62,318 nucleotides of DNA from Cellulomonas phragmiteti (GTDB lineage Bacteria > Actinomycetota > Actinomycetes > Actinomycetales > Cellulomonadaceae), in NCBI RefSeq assembly GCF_016862775.1, contig NZ_BONP01000022.1, forward strand, positions 1-62,318, given 5' to 3'. The position numbers and the translations under genes were made by a program. This document shows positions 46,380-55,504 of this stretch, piece by piece (position 1 is the first letter of the stretch; each line of letters opens with the position of its first letter). A model generated the notes under the pieces. That model was not told where the DNA came from and searched no databases. It saw only the letters and a list, made by a program, of their open reading frames with translations.

Positions 46380-47376
46380 CCCGCCCGGCGGTCAGCGCGG
46401 TGAGCGCCCCGGTGAGCAGGTCGGGCGTGACGGTGAGCTGGCCGATCTCGGGCAGGTGCGCGGCGAGCTCGCGCAGCGCGACGGCGAGCAGCACGCCCTG
46501 GTCGACGTCGGCGAGCGCGGCCATGCGGGCCCGCTCGGCGGCGCCGTCGGCCTCGCCCTGCAGCCGGGTGGCCTGGGCGTCGGCCGTGGCCTGCAGGTGC
46601 CGGCGCTCGGCCGTGGCACGGGCCGCGATGAGCGCGGCGGCGGCGGCCTCGTCGGCGCGGACGCGGGCGTTGGTGCCCTCCTGCGCGACGAGCTGCTGCT
46701 CCCGGCTCGCGAGCTCGATGCGGTTGTTCAGCTCGTTCTCCGCGATCGCACGCTCGCGCTCGACGGCCAGCGCGCGCCGCTCGAACGTCGAGCGGTCGGC
46801 CTCGGCCTGGGCGCCCTCGCGCGCCGGGGTCTGCAGCGCGCGCTCGAGGTCGGCGTCGGCGCGCACCGAGCTGACGCGCGCCCCCAGCACGCGCAGCCCG
46901 GTGGCGGTGACGCGCTTGTCGGCGACGAGCGCGGCCGTGACCTGGTGGCGCAGGGGACCCGCGCCCGACGAGACCGCGTCGCGCAGCGTGCTGCCCGCCA
47001 GCGCGTCCATCACGTGCCCGGCGGCGAGCTCGCCGAGCAGCCGCCCGACCTGCTGCAGCGGGTCGGCGGTCCAGCGTCCGGTGGTGGGGTCGATGCTGAA
47101 GTCGAGCCGCTGTGCGACGACCTCAGGGTCCTCGAAGCGGTAGCTGACGGTGACCTGCGCGGTGACGTCCTGCAGGTCGGCCGTCCGGGCGTGCGCGACC
47201 AGCGGCAGCTCGCGGTCGTCGACGGGCACCTCCGACAGCACGGCCGTCAGGGGGCGGAACCAGAACGCCAGGCCGACGCCCGAGCGGCGCAGCCGGCCGC
47301 CGGTGAGCTGCATGACGTGGGCGGTGGGGGTCGAGCGCAGGTGCCGCACGACGGGGTAGCGGGTGATGGTGGCCAT
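46372..47376 (-). CDS. SPFH/Band 7 domain protein
   Basis: 334 residues. Residues 15-190 resemble an SPFH (prohibitin/stomatin) domain with VPVDDRELPLVAHARTADLQ and GELAAGHVMDALAGSTLRDAV. Residues about 190-290 form a long Glu/Arg/Ala-rich helix (EREQQL-type coiled coil), as in flotillins. No membrane helix is evident at the N-terminus, so membrane contact would be peripheral. Encoded with an NAD-kinase-like protein and divergent from an NrtR-type regulator, a set that points to NAD metabolism; the molecular role is unknown. Confidence 0.8.
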   Translation of the reverse strand: MATITRYPVVRHLRSTPTAHVMQLTGGRLRRSGVGLAFWFRPLTAVLSEVPVDDRELPLVAHARTADLQDVTAQVTVSYRFEDPEVVAQRLDFSIDPTTGRWTADPLQQVGRLLGELAAGHVMDALAGSTLRDAVSSGAGPLRHQVTAALVADKRVTATGLRVLGARVSSVRADADLERALQTPAREGAQAEADRSTFERRALAVERERAIAENELNNRIELASREQQLVAQEGTNARVRADEAAAAALIAARATAERRHLQATADAQATRLQGEADGAAERARMAALADVDQGVLLAVALRELAAHLPEIGQLTVTPDLLTGALTALTAGRGE

Positions 47377-47405
47377 GTCGGCGCTCCTCGTGAGGGTGAC
47401 GACGC

Positions 47406-47460
47406 TTATTCGCGTCAGGACGACGATAAAACCCTGTCTTGCTTCATGTCAATCTGACGA
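47406..47460. promoter_or_regulatory. Two candidate NrtR operators in the divergent promoter region
   Basis: The first, 47406-47429, has arms TTATTCGCGTC and GACGACGATAA around AG (8 of 11 positions pair). The second, 47446-47460, has GTCA-ATC-TGAC with partly matching flanks. Both lie between the SPFH gene and the NrtR gene, where an autoregulator of both directions would bind. Identification is inferred from position and symmetry. Confidence 0.5.
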
Positions 47461-47474
47461 GATATCGTGGCGCC

Positions 47475-48176
47475 ATGACGTCTCCTGGGTACGACCCGGC
47501 CGCCTACCCCCCGTTCGCGGTGACCGTGGACCTCGTCGTCCTCACGCTGCGCGGCGGCGTGCTCCACGTGCTGCTCGTCGAGCGCGGCGCGCAGCCGTGG
47601 CTCGGGCACTGGGCGCTGCCGGGCGGGTTCGTCCGCCCCGAGGAGAGCCTCGACGCCGCCGCCGCGCGCGAGCTCGCCGAGGAGACCGGGGTGCGCGACG
47701 TCCCGGGCCACCTCGAGCAGCTGGGCTCCTACGGCGACCCCGACCGCGACCCGCGCATGCGGGTCGTGTCCGTCGCCTACCTCGCCCTCGCACCCGACCT
47801 GCCCGAGCCGGTGGCCGGCACCGACGCGGCCCGCGCCGCCTGGGTCCCCGTCGCCGACGCGCAACGCCGGCCGCTCGCGTTCGACCACGACCGCCTGCTC
47901 GCCGACGGGCTCGAGCGTGCCCGCGCCAAGCTGGAGTACAGCCCGCTGGCCGCCGCGTTCTGCGGCCCCGAGCTCACCGTCGCGGACCTCCGGCAGGTCT
48001 ACGAGGCCGTGTGGGGCCGGGCGCTGGACCCCCGCAACTTCCACCGCAAGGTCACCGGTGTGCCGGGCCTGCTGGTCGAGACGGGCCGCACGCGTTCCGA
48101 GGGTCGGGGCCGCCCGGCCACGCTCTACCGCCTGGGCGACGTCCGGACCCTCCACCCGCCGATCACCCGGGACTGA
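47475..48176 (+). CDS. NrtR-type Nudix regulator
   Basis: 233 residues from ATG 47475; the upstream in-frame start at 47439 would cut into the operator region. Residues 15-150 are a Nudix domain with GGFVRPEESLDAAAARELAEETG close to the GX5EX7REUXEEXGU pattern (Nudix box intact). Residues 160-230 are the winged helix typical of NrtR (LEYSPLAAAFCGPELTVADL, LDPRNFHRKVTGVPGLLVE, GRGRPATLYRLG). NrtR senses ADP-ribose and represses NAD genes. Here it faces the SPFH/NAD-kinase-like operon. Confidence 0.88.
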   Translation: MTSPGYDPAAYPPFAVTVDLVVLTLRGGVLHVLLVERGAQPWLGHWALPGGFVRPEESLDAAAARELAEETGVRDVPGHLEQLGSYGDPDRDPRMRVVSVAYLALAPDLPEPVAGTDAARAAWVPVADAQRRPLAFDHDRLLADGLERARAKLEYSPLAAAFCGPELTVADLRQVYEAVWGRALDPRNFHRKVTGVPGLLVETGRTRSEGRGRPATLYRLGDVRTLHPPITRD

Positions 48177-48182
48177 CCACCG

Positions 48183-48214
48183 CCCGACCCCGCACCTCTG
48201 CGCGCGGGGTCGGG
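48183..48214. terminator. Terminator between NrtR and persulfide enzyme genes
   Basis: CCCGACCCCGC (48183-48193) and its complement GCGGGGTCGGG (48204-48214), an 11-bp stem with a 10-base loop between two convergent genes. Confidence 0.6.
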
Positions 48215-48250
48215 GCGGGCTGAGGTCGCCGGCGATCAGGTGGTCGGCGC

Positions 48251-50749
48251 TCAGATGAACAGCGTGGTCGCGGACCTCCCCGCCGCTCCCAGGAACGTGG
48301 CCACACCCCCGAGGTCGACGTCGTCGAGCAGCTCCTCGGCGGCGATGCCCAGCAGGTCCATCGTCATGGTGCAGGCCGTCAGCTGCGCCCCGCCCGCCTG
48401 CGCGGACGCGATGAGCTCGGGCAGCGTCGGCACCTGGTGGTCCTTCATGACCTTGCGGATCATCGCCGTACCCGCGCCGCCCATGTGCATCTGCGAGAGC
48501 CTCAGGTCGTCGGCACCGGACGGCATCATCGCGGCGAACGCCTTGTCCATCAGCGGGCGGGTGCGCACCGGAGCGTCGGGCCGGCGCAGCGCGTTGAGGC
48601 CCCAGAAGGTGAAGAACATCGACACCGGCTGGCCCATCGCGAGCGCGCCGTTGGCGATGATGAACGCCGCGAGCACCTTGTCGAGGTCGCCGCTGAACAC
48701 GACGAACGACACGCCGTCCCGCGTGTCCGCTGCTGCCGTGGCGCGCGTCCCGCCCTTGCGGATCGTCGCGCGGTAGCCCGGTCCCTCCGGGACGATCTCG
48801 AGCAGCCGGTGCCCCTGCGCGGACGCCCACGCCGGTGCGTCGTGCGCGAAGCCCGGGTCGGAGACGTGCACGACGACGTCGTCGCCGGGGGACAGGCCCT
48901 CGACGGTCTGCGCGAGCCGCATGATCGGGCCCGGGCACGCCAGCCCGGTGCAGTCGAGGTCGACGACGGTGCCCGTGCCCGCGTCGACGGTGACGCGCTC
49001 GCGGGTCGCCGCGAGCAGGTCGGCCGCCGCGGCGTACGAGACCTCGGGGGCGACCGCCACGGCGCCCTCGCCCTCGACGTCGTGCCACGCGCGGTACGTC
49101 GTCGAGCCGCCGGACAGCGTCGCGACGTCCGTGAACCCCCGCTGCACGAGCGCGCGGTAGGCGAGGTAGGAGCGGAACCCGACCGCGCAGTACAGCCGCA
49201 CCGGCTGGGCGGTGTCCCACGTGCCGCACGCCTCGCGCAGCGTCGGCAGCGGGACGTTCTCCGCGCCGGGCAGGTGCCAGATCGCGAACTCCTCCGGGGT
49301 GCGCACGTCCACGAGCCGCGCACCCTCGAGCGCGCCGGGTGCGTCCTGCGCGTACCAGAGCCGCAGGTCGCCGCGCACGGTGTTGGCCGCGACGAACCCG
49401 GCCATGTTGACGGGGTCCTTGGCCGATCCGAACGGCGGCGCGTACGCCAGCTCCAGCTCCTCGAGGTCGAACACCGTCAGCCCGGCGCGCACGGCCGTGG
49501 CCAGGACGTCGAGGCGCTTGTCGACGCCGTCGAACCCGCTGGCCTGCGCGCCGAGCAGGCGGCCGTCCGTGGGGTCGAACAGCACCTTGAGGTGCATCTG
49601 GGCGGTGCCGGGGTAGTAGCCCGCGTGCCCGGACGGGTGCACGTGCACGGCCCGGTGCGGCACGTCGGCCGCGAGCAGCTGACGCTCGGTGGCCCCCGTG
49701 CCGCCGGCGACCATGTCGAAGACCTTGACGACCGACGTGCCCTGCGTCGACCGGTACACGGTCTGCCGACCGCAGATGTTCTCGGCGACCACGCGACCCT
49801 GCCGGTTGGCGGGCCCGGCCAACGGGGCGAGCCACGAGCCCGGCAGCACGGTGTGCGGGGTCGCGACGACGTCGCCCGCTGCCCATACGTGCGGGTCGGA
49901 CGTGCGCAGGTGCTCGTCGACGACGACGCCGCCGTGCGGACCGATCTCCAGGCCGGCCGCGCGTGCCAGCGCGGTCGCGGGGCGCACGCCGACGGCGAGC
50001 ACCACGAGGTCGGCCTCCAGGGTGTGGTGCGTGCTCAGCTCGACCCGGACGGTGTCGTCGTCGCCGGGCGTGAACGCGGCGGCGGCGGTCGACAGGTGCA
50101 GGTCGATCCCGCGGGCGCGCAGGTGGTTCTCGACCGGGACGGCGATCTCGTGGTCCACGGGCGGCAGGATCTGGTCGGACGCCTCGACGACGGTGACGTG
50201 CGCGCCGCGGTGCTGCAGGTTCTCGGCCATCTCCAGGCCGATGTACCCGGCGCCGATGACCACGGTGCGCACCGGACCGCGCTCACCCGCCGTGTGCGCG
50301 TCGAGGGCGGCGTCGAGGCGGGCCTTGATGCGGTCCATGTCGCCCAGGCGGCGCAGCACCAGGACCTGCGGCAGGTCGATGCCTGGCAGGGGCGGGCGCA
50401 CCGGCTCGGCGCCCGGGCACAGCGCGAGCGCGTCGTAGGACTCGGTGTACTCGCGGCCGGTGTCGACGTCGCGCACGTGCACCTCGCGCGCGTCGCGGTC
50501 GATCGCGACGACCTCCTGCGCGATGCGCACGTCGATGTCGAGCGTGTCGCGCAACGACTGCGGGGTCTGCAGCAGCAGCCGGTCCCGGTCGGTGATGACG
50601 CCGCCCACGTGGTACGGCAGCCCGCAGTTGGCGAAGGACACGTGGTGACCCCGCTCCAGCACCACGATCTCCGCGTGCTCGTCGAGCCGCCGCGCCCGCG
50701 CCGCCACCGAGGCGCCCGCTGCGACGCCACCCACCACCACGATCTTCAC
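48251..50749 (-). CDS. Four-domain persulfide enzyme: CoA-disulfide reductase, rhodanese, TusA, DsrE
   Basis: 832 residues from GTG 50749, preceded by GGGAGG. Residues 1-450: FAD/NAD disulfide oxidoreductase of the CoA-disulfide-reductase type, with GGVAAGASVAARARR, the active Cys in SFANCGLPYHVGG (Cys42) and VVIGAGYIGLEMAENL. About 470-560: rhodanese with active Cys in LYCAVGFRS (about 521). About 590-660: TusA-like domain with LACPGPIMRL. About 680-832: DsrE/DsrF-like domain (FVVFSGDLDKVLAAFIIANG). All four are sulfur-transfer modules, so the protein probably handles persulfides or polysulfides. An operator-like palindrome lies 40 bp upstream. Confidence 0.92.
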   Translation of the reverse strand: MKIVVVGGVAAGASVAARARRLDEHAEIVVLERGHHVSFANCGLPYHVGGVITDRDRLLLQTPQSLRDTLDIDVRIAQEVVAIDRDAREVHVRDVDTGREYTESYDALALCPGAEPVRPPLPGIDLPQVLVLRRLGDMDRIKARLDAALDAHTAGERGPVRTVVIGAGYIGLEMAENLQHRGAHVTVVEASDQILPPVDHEIAVPVENHLRARGIDLHLSTAAAAFTPGDDDTVRVELSTHHTLEADLVVLAVGVRPATALARAAGLEIGPHGGVVVDEHLRTSDPHVWAAGDVVATPHTVLPGSWLAPLAGPANRQGRVVAENICGRQTVYRSTQGTSVVKVFDMVAGGTGATERQLLAADVPHRAVHVHPSGHAGYYPGTAQMHLKVLFDPTDGRLLGAQASGFDGVDKRLDVLATAVRAGLTVFDLEELELAYAPPFGSAKDPVNMAGFVAANTVRGDLRLWYAQDAPGALEGARLVDVRTPEEFAIWHLPGAENVPLPTLREACGTWDTAQPVRLYCAVGFRSYLAYRALVQRGFTDVATLSGGSTTYRAWHDVEGEGAVAVAPEVSYAAAADLLAATRERVTVDAGTGTVVDLDCTGLACPGPIMRLAQTVEGLSPGDDVVVHVSDPGFAHDAPAWASAQGHRLLEIVPEGPGYRATIRKGGTRATAAADTRDGVSFVVFSGDLDKVLAAFIIANGALAMGQPVSMFFTFWGLNALRRPDAPVRTRPLMDKAFAAMMPSGADDLRLSQMHMGGAGTAMIRKVMKDHQVPTLPELIASAQAGGAQLTACTMTMDLLGIAAEELLDDVDLGGVATFLGAAGRSATTLFI

Positions 50750-50789
50750 TGCTGCCTCCCGGGTCACCGATGTGCGACCACCGTAGGCG

Positions 50790-50805
50790 ATACCCACGGG
50801 GGTAT
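50790..50805. promoter_or_regulatory. CsoR/CstR-type operator upstream of the persulfide enzyme
   Basis: ATACCCACGGGGGTAT, two 6-bp arms ATACCC and GGGTAT around ACGG. This G/C-tract palindrome is the known form of operators of the CsoR family, whose member CstR controls CoA-disulfide-reductase/rhodanese genes in staphylococci. The regulator gene is not in this window. Confidence 0.65.
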
Positions 50806-50851
50806 GCACAGGACCTGCGTCCGGGGTGCGGGGGCGGGCGGCGGGAGCCCG

Positions 50852-53800
50852 TCAGCGCGACGGCAGCACGTCGCGCGTCAGGTCACGGGGAGTGCCGAAC
50901 CGGTGGGCCGTGACGCTCACCGCCTGCTCCCGCAGGAACGGCAGCAGCTCGACACGCCCGGCCTCGGTGACGGGGTGGTCCCACACGGCGACGTCGGGAC
51001 GGCCACCGGTCGCGTGCGCCACCCCCGAGGCCGGTGCCCCGACGAGCCGCACGCGCCCCCCGTCGAGCGCCGCCACCCGGGCGGCCCACGCTGCGTCGTC
51101 CTCGACGTGCACGGACCCGACGGCTGCGACCGCCGCCGCGAGCCGCGGGGGGAGGGCGTCGGGCGTCGAGACGACGAGCCGCGCGCCCGCCGCTGCCGAG
51201 GCCGCGACGACGCGGACCAGGTCGGCGAGCGGCGCCCCGGCCGCCCGGCGCACCAGGACCGGCGCCGGCGCCGGCAGGTGCCGCAGCACGTTGCGCTCGC
51301 ACGCCAGCGCGCTGACGTCCCGGGCCGCGAACAGCGCGTCCCACGCGGCGGCGTCCGACCGCGCGGCGCGCTCGACGCGGTCGGCGTCCGTCCCGTCCAG
51401 CTCCGCACGGGCCGCGGCGAGCAGCCGCCGCACCGCCGGCACCGTCACGTCCGCGTCCGCGGTCGCCGGCGCCGACGTCCACGACCCCAGGCCCGCGAGG
51501 TAGCTGGGCCCGCCGGCCTTGGTGCCCGGACCGACGCCCGAGCGCTTCCAGCCGCCGAACGGCTGGCGGCGCACGATCGCACCGGTCGTGCCGCGGTTGA
51601 CGTAGAGGTTGCCCGCCTCGACGCGGTCGAGCCAGCGCGCGATCTCGTCGGTGTCGAGGCTGTGCAGGCCGGACGTCAGGCCGTAGTCCACGTCGTTCAC
51701 CAGGTCGATCGCCTCGTCGAGCGTCGCCGCGGTCATGACGCCCAGCACGGGCCCGAAGTACTCGGTGCGGTGCGTGCGCGACCCGCGCCGCACGCCCGTG
51801 ACGACCCCCGGCGTCCACAGCCGGCCGGCGTCGTCGAGCCGGCGCGGCGCCAGCGCCCACTCCTCGCCCGGCCCGAGGTCGGTCAGGCCCGTCAGGAGCT
51901 TGCCGGACGCGGGCTCGATGAGCGGGGCCATCTGGGTGCGGGCGTCGTGCGCAGGGCCGACGACCAGCGACGACACCGCGTCGAGCAGCTGGGAGCGGAA
52001 GCGCCGGGACGTCGCCACGGACCCGACCAGGACCACGAGTGACGCCGCCGAGCACTTCTGCCCCGCGTGCCCGAACGCCGAGGCCACCACGTCACGCACC
52101 GCCAGGTCCAGGTCGGCGCTCGGTGTCACGACGATCGCGTTCTTGCCGCTCGTCTCGGCCAGCAGCGGCAGGTCCGGGCGGAAGGACCGGAACAGCTCGG
52201 CCGTCTCGTACGCGCCCGTGAGGATCACACGGTCCACCCCCGGGTGCGCGACCAGGTCGCGTCCCAGCGTGCCCTCGTCGACCTGCACCAGGCGCAGGAC
52301 GTCGCGCGGCACGCCGGCCTCCCACAGCGCGTCGGCCAGGACCGCGCCGCAGCGCTCGGCCGGACCGGCGGGCTTGAGCAGCACCGCCGAGCCCGCGGCC
52401 AGCGCGGCCAGCGTCGACCCCGCGGGGATCGCGACGGGGAAGTTCCACGGGGGAGTGACGAGCGTGAGCGCCGCGGGGACGAACGCCGCACCGTCGACGT
52501 GGTCCAGCCCGCGCGCCAGCTCGGCGTACCAGTGGGCGAAGTCGACGGCCTCGGAGACCTCCGGGTCGCCCTGGTCGACGGTCTTGCCCGCCTCGGACGC
52601 CATGACCTCCAGCAGGTCGCCGCGGCGCGCCTCCAGCGCCGCGGCAGCGCGGTCGAGGACCTCGGCCCGCTCGGTCGCCGTGCGCTCGCCCCACCGCTCG
52701 CCGGCGCGGCGGGTGTCGCGGACGAGCGCGTCGAGCGCGGCCGCGTCGTGCACCCGGGCCGCGTCGATGCCGGCCACCCCGAGGTCGGACCCGGGCACCC
52801 GGGCCAGGACGTCGCGCACCCACGCGCGGTGCTCCGGGACGGCGGGGTCCGTGTCGGGGGTGTTGGTGAACGCCCCCGGCGCCGACGGCGGCACCGCCGC
52901 GTGCCGGTCGGGGACGCGGTGGCGGTCCGCCGCGGGGGCGTCCGCGTCGGCCAGCGACGCGAGGAACCGGTCGCGCTCGCGGGCGAACAGCGCGTCGTCG
53001 TCGGCCAGGTCGAACACCGCGGACATGAAGTTGTCGTCCGACGCGCCCTCCTCGAGGCGGCGCACCAGGTAGGCGATGGCGACGTCGAACTCCTGCGGTG
53101 CGACCACGGGCGTGTACAGCAGCAGCCGGCCGACGTCGCGCCGCACGGCCTCCGCCTGGCCGGGTGCCATGCCCAGCAGCATCTCGATCTCGACGCCGTC
53201 GCGCACCCCGCGCTCGGCGGCCAGCAGCCAGGCGTGCGCGACGTCGAACAGGTTGTGCCCGGCCACGCCCAGGCGGACGTTCGCGATGCGCTCGGGGGTC
53301 AGCGCCCAGTCCAGCACGCGCTTGTAGTGCGCGTCCGTCGCGCGCTTGCTGCCCCAGGTGGCCACGGGCCACCCGTGCAGCTCGGCCTCGACATGCTCCA
53401 TCGGCAGGTTGGCGCCCTTGACGAGCCGGACCTTGATGCCGGCGCCGCCGGCCGCGCGTCGCCGCGCCGCCCACGCCTGGAGGCGCTGCATCGCGGGCAG
53501 CGCGTCCGGCAGGTAGGCCTGAAGCACGATCCCGGCCTCGAGACCGGTCAGGGCCGGGCGGTCCAGCAGGCGCGTGAACACCTCGACGGTCATGTCGAGG
53601 TCCTTGTACTCCTCCATGTCGAGGTTGACGAACGTCGGGCTCGGCGACGCCGCCGCCTGCTCGAACAGCGGCACGAGCTGCTCGACGACGTCGGCGACGG
53701 ACTCCTCGAACGCCCACGGCGCGTGCGGAGCGACGACGGAGGAGACCTTGACCGACACGTAGTCCACGTCGTCGCGGGCCAGCAGCCGGCGCGTGCCGGC

Positions 53801-54274
53801 GAGGCGACGCGCGGCCTCCCGGCGTCCCAGCACGGCCTCGCCGAGCAGGTTGACGTTGAGCCGGACGCCCTCCCTGCGCAGTCGCGTGATCGCCGCACGC
53901 AGCCGCCGGTCGGTCGCGTCGACGACGAGGTGGCCCACCATGTGGCGCAGCACGCGACGCGCCACGGGGACCACGATGCCGGGGAGTGCCGGTGCCAGCG
54001 TGCCGCCCACGCGCAGGGCGGCGCGCAGCGGCACCGGCAGGAACGCCGGCGGGCGGGCGGCCAGCTCGCGCAGCCGCCGCGCGGCGACGCCGTGGTCCTC
54101 GGGTCGCACGACCCCGTCGACGAACCCGACGGCGAACGCCAGGCCGTCCGGCTCGCGCAGCAGAGCGGCCAGGTGCCGCGCCGCCGGGTCGGCGGGCTCG
54201 GCGGCGGCGGCCTCGAGCCACCGGTGGACCAGCGCGACGACCGCGTCGGCGTGCGTCGCTCGGGTGCCGGTCAT
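50852..54274 (-). CDS. putA: PutA: proline dehydrogenase / P5C dehydrogenase
   Basis: 1140 residues from ATG 54274. Residues about 90-440 are the FAD-dependent proline dehydrogenase barrel (VNLLGEAVLGRREA, DYVSVKVSSV, VRLVKGANLPMEH). About 500-980 is the aldehyde dehydrogenase that oxidises P5C to glutamate, with AETSGKNAIVV and the catalytic Cys in GHAGQKCSAASL near residue 741, and NLYVNRGTTGAIVRRQPFGGW. The C-terminal 150 residues are Ala/Arg-rich without clear motif. No N-terminal ribbon-helix-helix, so it is not a self-regulating PutA. Starts 8 bp after a Fur-family gene. Confidence 0.93.
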   Translation of the reverse strand: MTGTRATHADAVVALVHRWLEAAAAEPADPAARHLAALLREPDGLAFAVGFVDGVVRPEDHGVAARRLRELAARPPAFLPVPLRAALRVGGTLAPALPGIVVPVARRVLRHMVGHLVVDATDRRLRAAITRLRREGVRLNVNLLGEAVLGRREAARRLAGTRRLLARDDVDYVSVKVSSVVAPHAPWAFEESVADVVEQLVPLFEQAAASPSPTFVNLDMEEYKDLDMTVEVFTRLLDRPALTGLEAGIVLQAYLPDALPAMQRLQAWAARRRAAGGAGIKVRLVKGANLPMEHVEAELHGWPVATWGSKRATDAHYKRVLDWALTPERIANVRLGVAGHNLFDVAHAWLLAAERGVRDGVEIEMLLGMAPGQAEAVRRDVGRLLLYTPVVAPQEFDVAIAYLVRRLEEGASDDNFMSAVFDLADDDALFARERDRFLASLADADAPAADRHRVPDRHAAVPPSAPGAFTNTPDTDPAVPEHRAWVRDVLARVPGSDLGVAGIDAARVHDAAALDALVRDTRRAGERWGERTATERAEVLDRAAAALEARRGDLLEVMASEAGKTVDQGDPEVSEAVDFAHWYAELARGLDHVDGAAFVPAALTLVTPPWNFPVAIPAGSTLAALAAGSAVLLKPAGPAERCGAVLADALWEAGVPRDVLRLVQVDEGTLGRDLVAHPGVDRVILTGAYETAELFRSFRPDLPLLAETSGKNAIVVTPSADLDLAVRDVVASAFGHAGQKCSAASLVVLVGSVATSRRFRSQLLDAVSSLVVGPAHDARTQMAPLIEPASGKLLTGLTDLGPGEEWALAPRRLDDAGRLWTPGVVTGVRRGSRTHRTEYFGPVLGVMTAATLDEAIDLVNDVDYGLTSGLHSLDTDEIARWLDRVEAGNLYVNRGTTGAIVRRQPFGGWKRSGVGPGTKAGGPSYLAGLGSWTSAPATADADVTVPAVRRLLAAARAELDGTDADRVERAARSDAAAWDALFAARDVSALACERNVLRHLPAPAPVLVRRAAGAPLADLVRVVAASAAAGARLVVSTPDALPPRLAAAVAAVGSVHVEDDAAWAARVAALDGGRVRLVGAPASGVAHATGGRPDVAVWDHPVTEAGRVELLPFLREQAVSVTAHRFGTPRDLTRDVLPSR

Positions 54275-54282
54275 GGGGCTCC

Positions 54283-54678
54283 TCAGGCTCGGGCGCAGTC
54301 CTGGCAGGTGCCGAGGAAGTCGATGGAGTGCTCGACGTCGGTGAAGTCGTGGCTGGTGGCCAGGGCCTCGACGATCTGCTCCAGCTCCGGTGCCGCCACG
54401 TCGACCGTGCGCCCGCACGTGCGGCACACCAGGTGGTGGTGGTGCGCGCTGCGCGGCTCGCAGCGCAGGTAGGTGTGCTCGCCGGTCGGCTGCAGCAGCA
54501 CCTCGAGGTCACCCTGCTCGGCCATCGCGTTGAGCGTGCGGTAGACGGTGGCCAGGCCGATCTCCTGGCCGCGCTGCTGCAGCATCTGGTGGATCTGCTG
54601 CGCGCTGCGGAACTCCTCGACGTCCTCGAGCAGCTCTGCGATCGCCACACGCTGGCGGGTCACCCGCTGGCCGATCAT
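54283..54678 (-). CDS. Fur-family metal-responsive regulator, Zur-like
   Basis: 131 residues. Fur winged helix (TRQRVAIAELLEDVEEFRSAQQIH, GLATVYRTLNAMAEQGDLE), His-rich metal site RSAHHHHLVCRTCG near residue 80 and a second CxxC at the C-terminus (TCQDC), giving the structural Zn site. Short and Zur-like in pattern; the metal cannot be decided from sequence. Lies directly ahead of putA with an 8-bp gap, so both may be on one transcript. Confidence 0.88.
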   Translation of the reverse strand: MIGQRVTRQRVAIAELLEDVEEFRSAQQIHQMLQQRGQEIGLATVYRTLNAMAEQGDLEVLLQPTGEHTYLRCEPRSAHHHHLVCRTCGRTVDVAAPELEQIVEALATSHDFTDVEHSIDFLGTCQDCARA

Positions 54679-54708
54679 CCCGGCACCTCATCCCCTCGGA
54701 GCACTGCG

Positions 54709-54735
54709 TTCTCAACGGACCACCGTAGTTGAGAA
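54709..54735. promoter_or_regulatory. Perfect 8-bp inverted repeat upstream of the Fur-family gene
   Basis: TTCTCAAC (54709-54716) and GTTGAGAA (54728-54735) with an 11-bp spacer, 31 bp ahead of the Fur-family start and 16 bp from the neighbouring stop codon. Probable operator of this regulator; it does not match the classical 19-bp Fur box closely. Confidence 0.5.
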
Positions 54736-54750
54736 TTTCCGGTGCGCGGG

Positions 54751-55410
54751 TCAGGCAGCGGCCGCGTGGGACAGGGCGACGGTGCGCCGGACGTGCGTGC
54801 CGTCGTCGACGGCGGCGGCGAGGAACGCCCCGACCTGCGCGCGCGAGACCGTCATGCCGCGCTGCTCGCCGTCCGTCGACCTGAAGGCCGGGCCGGGCAG
54901 GTCGTCGTCCACGAGGTTGACGGGCTGCACCTCGACCCAGTCGAGGTCGCTGGCGTGCACGAGCCGCGCCTGCCGCTCGGTGTCCGCGATCTGGGGGGCC
55001 AGCAGCACGGCGAAGACGACGCGCGTCACGGCGGGCAGCAGCGGCCGGGTCGGCCCGACACCGTAGGACGTCTGCACGACGAGCCTGCGCACACCGTGCC
55101 GCGTCATGGCGTCGACGACGGTGCGGGTGCCCCGTGAGCGCACGTCCGCCGGCGTGCCCGACGGTCCGCGCAGCCGCACCCGCACGGGGTTCTCGCTGAT
55201 GCCGAGCGTGACGACGACGGCGTCCTGCCCCGCGACGAGTGCGTCGACCGTGGCCGCGTCCGTCGCGTCGCCGTCGACGCCGCGCACCCCCGGCCCGGTG
55301 AGCGTCGACGCGCGGCGTGACAGCGCGGTGACGGTGTGGCCGCGGGCGACGAGCGCGGCGACGGCCGCACGGCCCGAGCCTCCGGTGGCTCCGACGACGA
55401 GTACCTGCAT
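54751..55410 (-). CDS. NAD(P)-binding SDR-like oxidoreductase
   Basis: 219 residues from ATG 55410. Rossmann motif VLVVGATGGSGRAAVAAL at the N-terminus and VVVTLGISENP near residue 70; the atypical short-chain reductase layout resembles NmrA/YwnB-type proteins. No Tyr-x3-Lys active site is clear. Divergent from an AraC-type regulator 94 bp away, which may control it. Confidence 0.8.
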   Translation of the reverse strand: MQVLVVGATGGSGRAAVAALVARGHTVTALSRRASTLTGPGVRGVDGDATDAATVDALVAGQDAVVVTLGISENPVRVRLRGPSGTPADVRSRGTRTVVDAMTRHGVRRLVVQTSYGVGPTRPLLPAVTRVVFAVLLAPQIADTERQARLVHASDLDWVEVQPVNLVDDDLPGPAFRSTDGEQRGMTVSRAQVGAFLAAAVDDGTHVRRTVALSHAAAA

Positions 55411-55504
55411 GGTGACCTCCACGGCTGGGGGAGGCCGGCGGCCTCCGCTACCACCAGCGAACCAGCGGGGGCGTGGACGGTCTATGCTCGTGCGTCGTCG
55501 AGAG

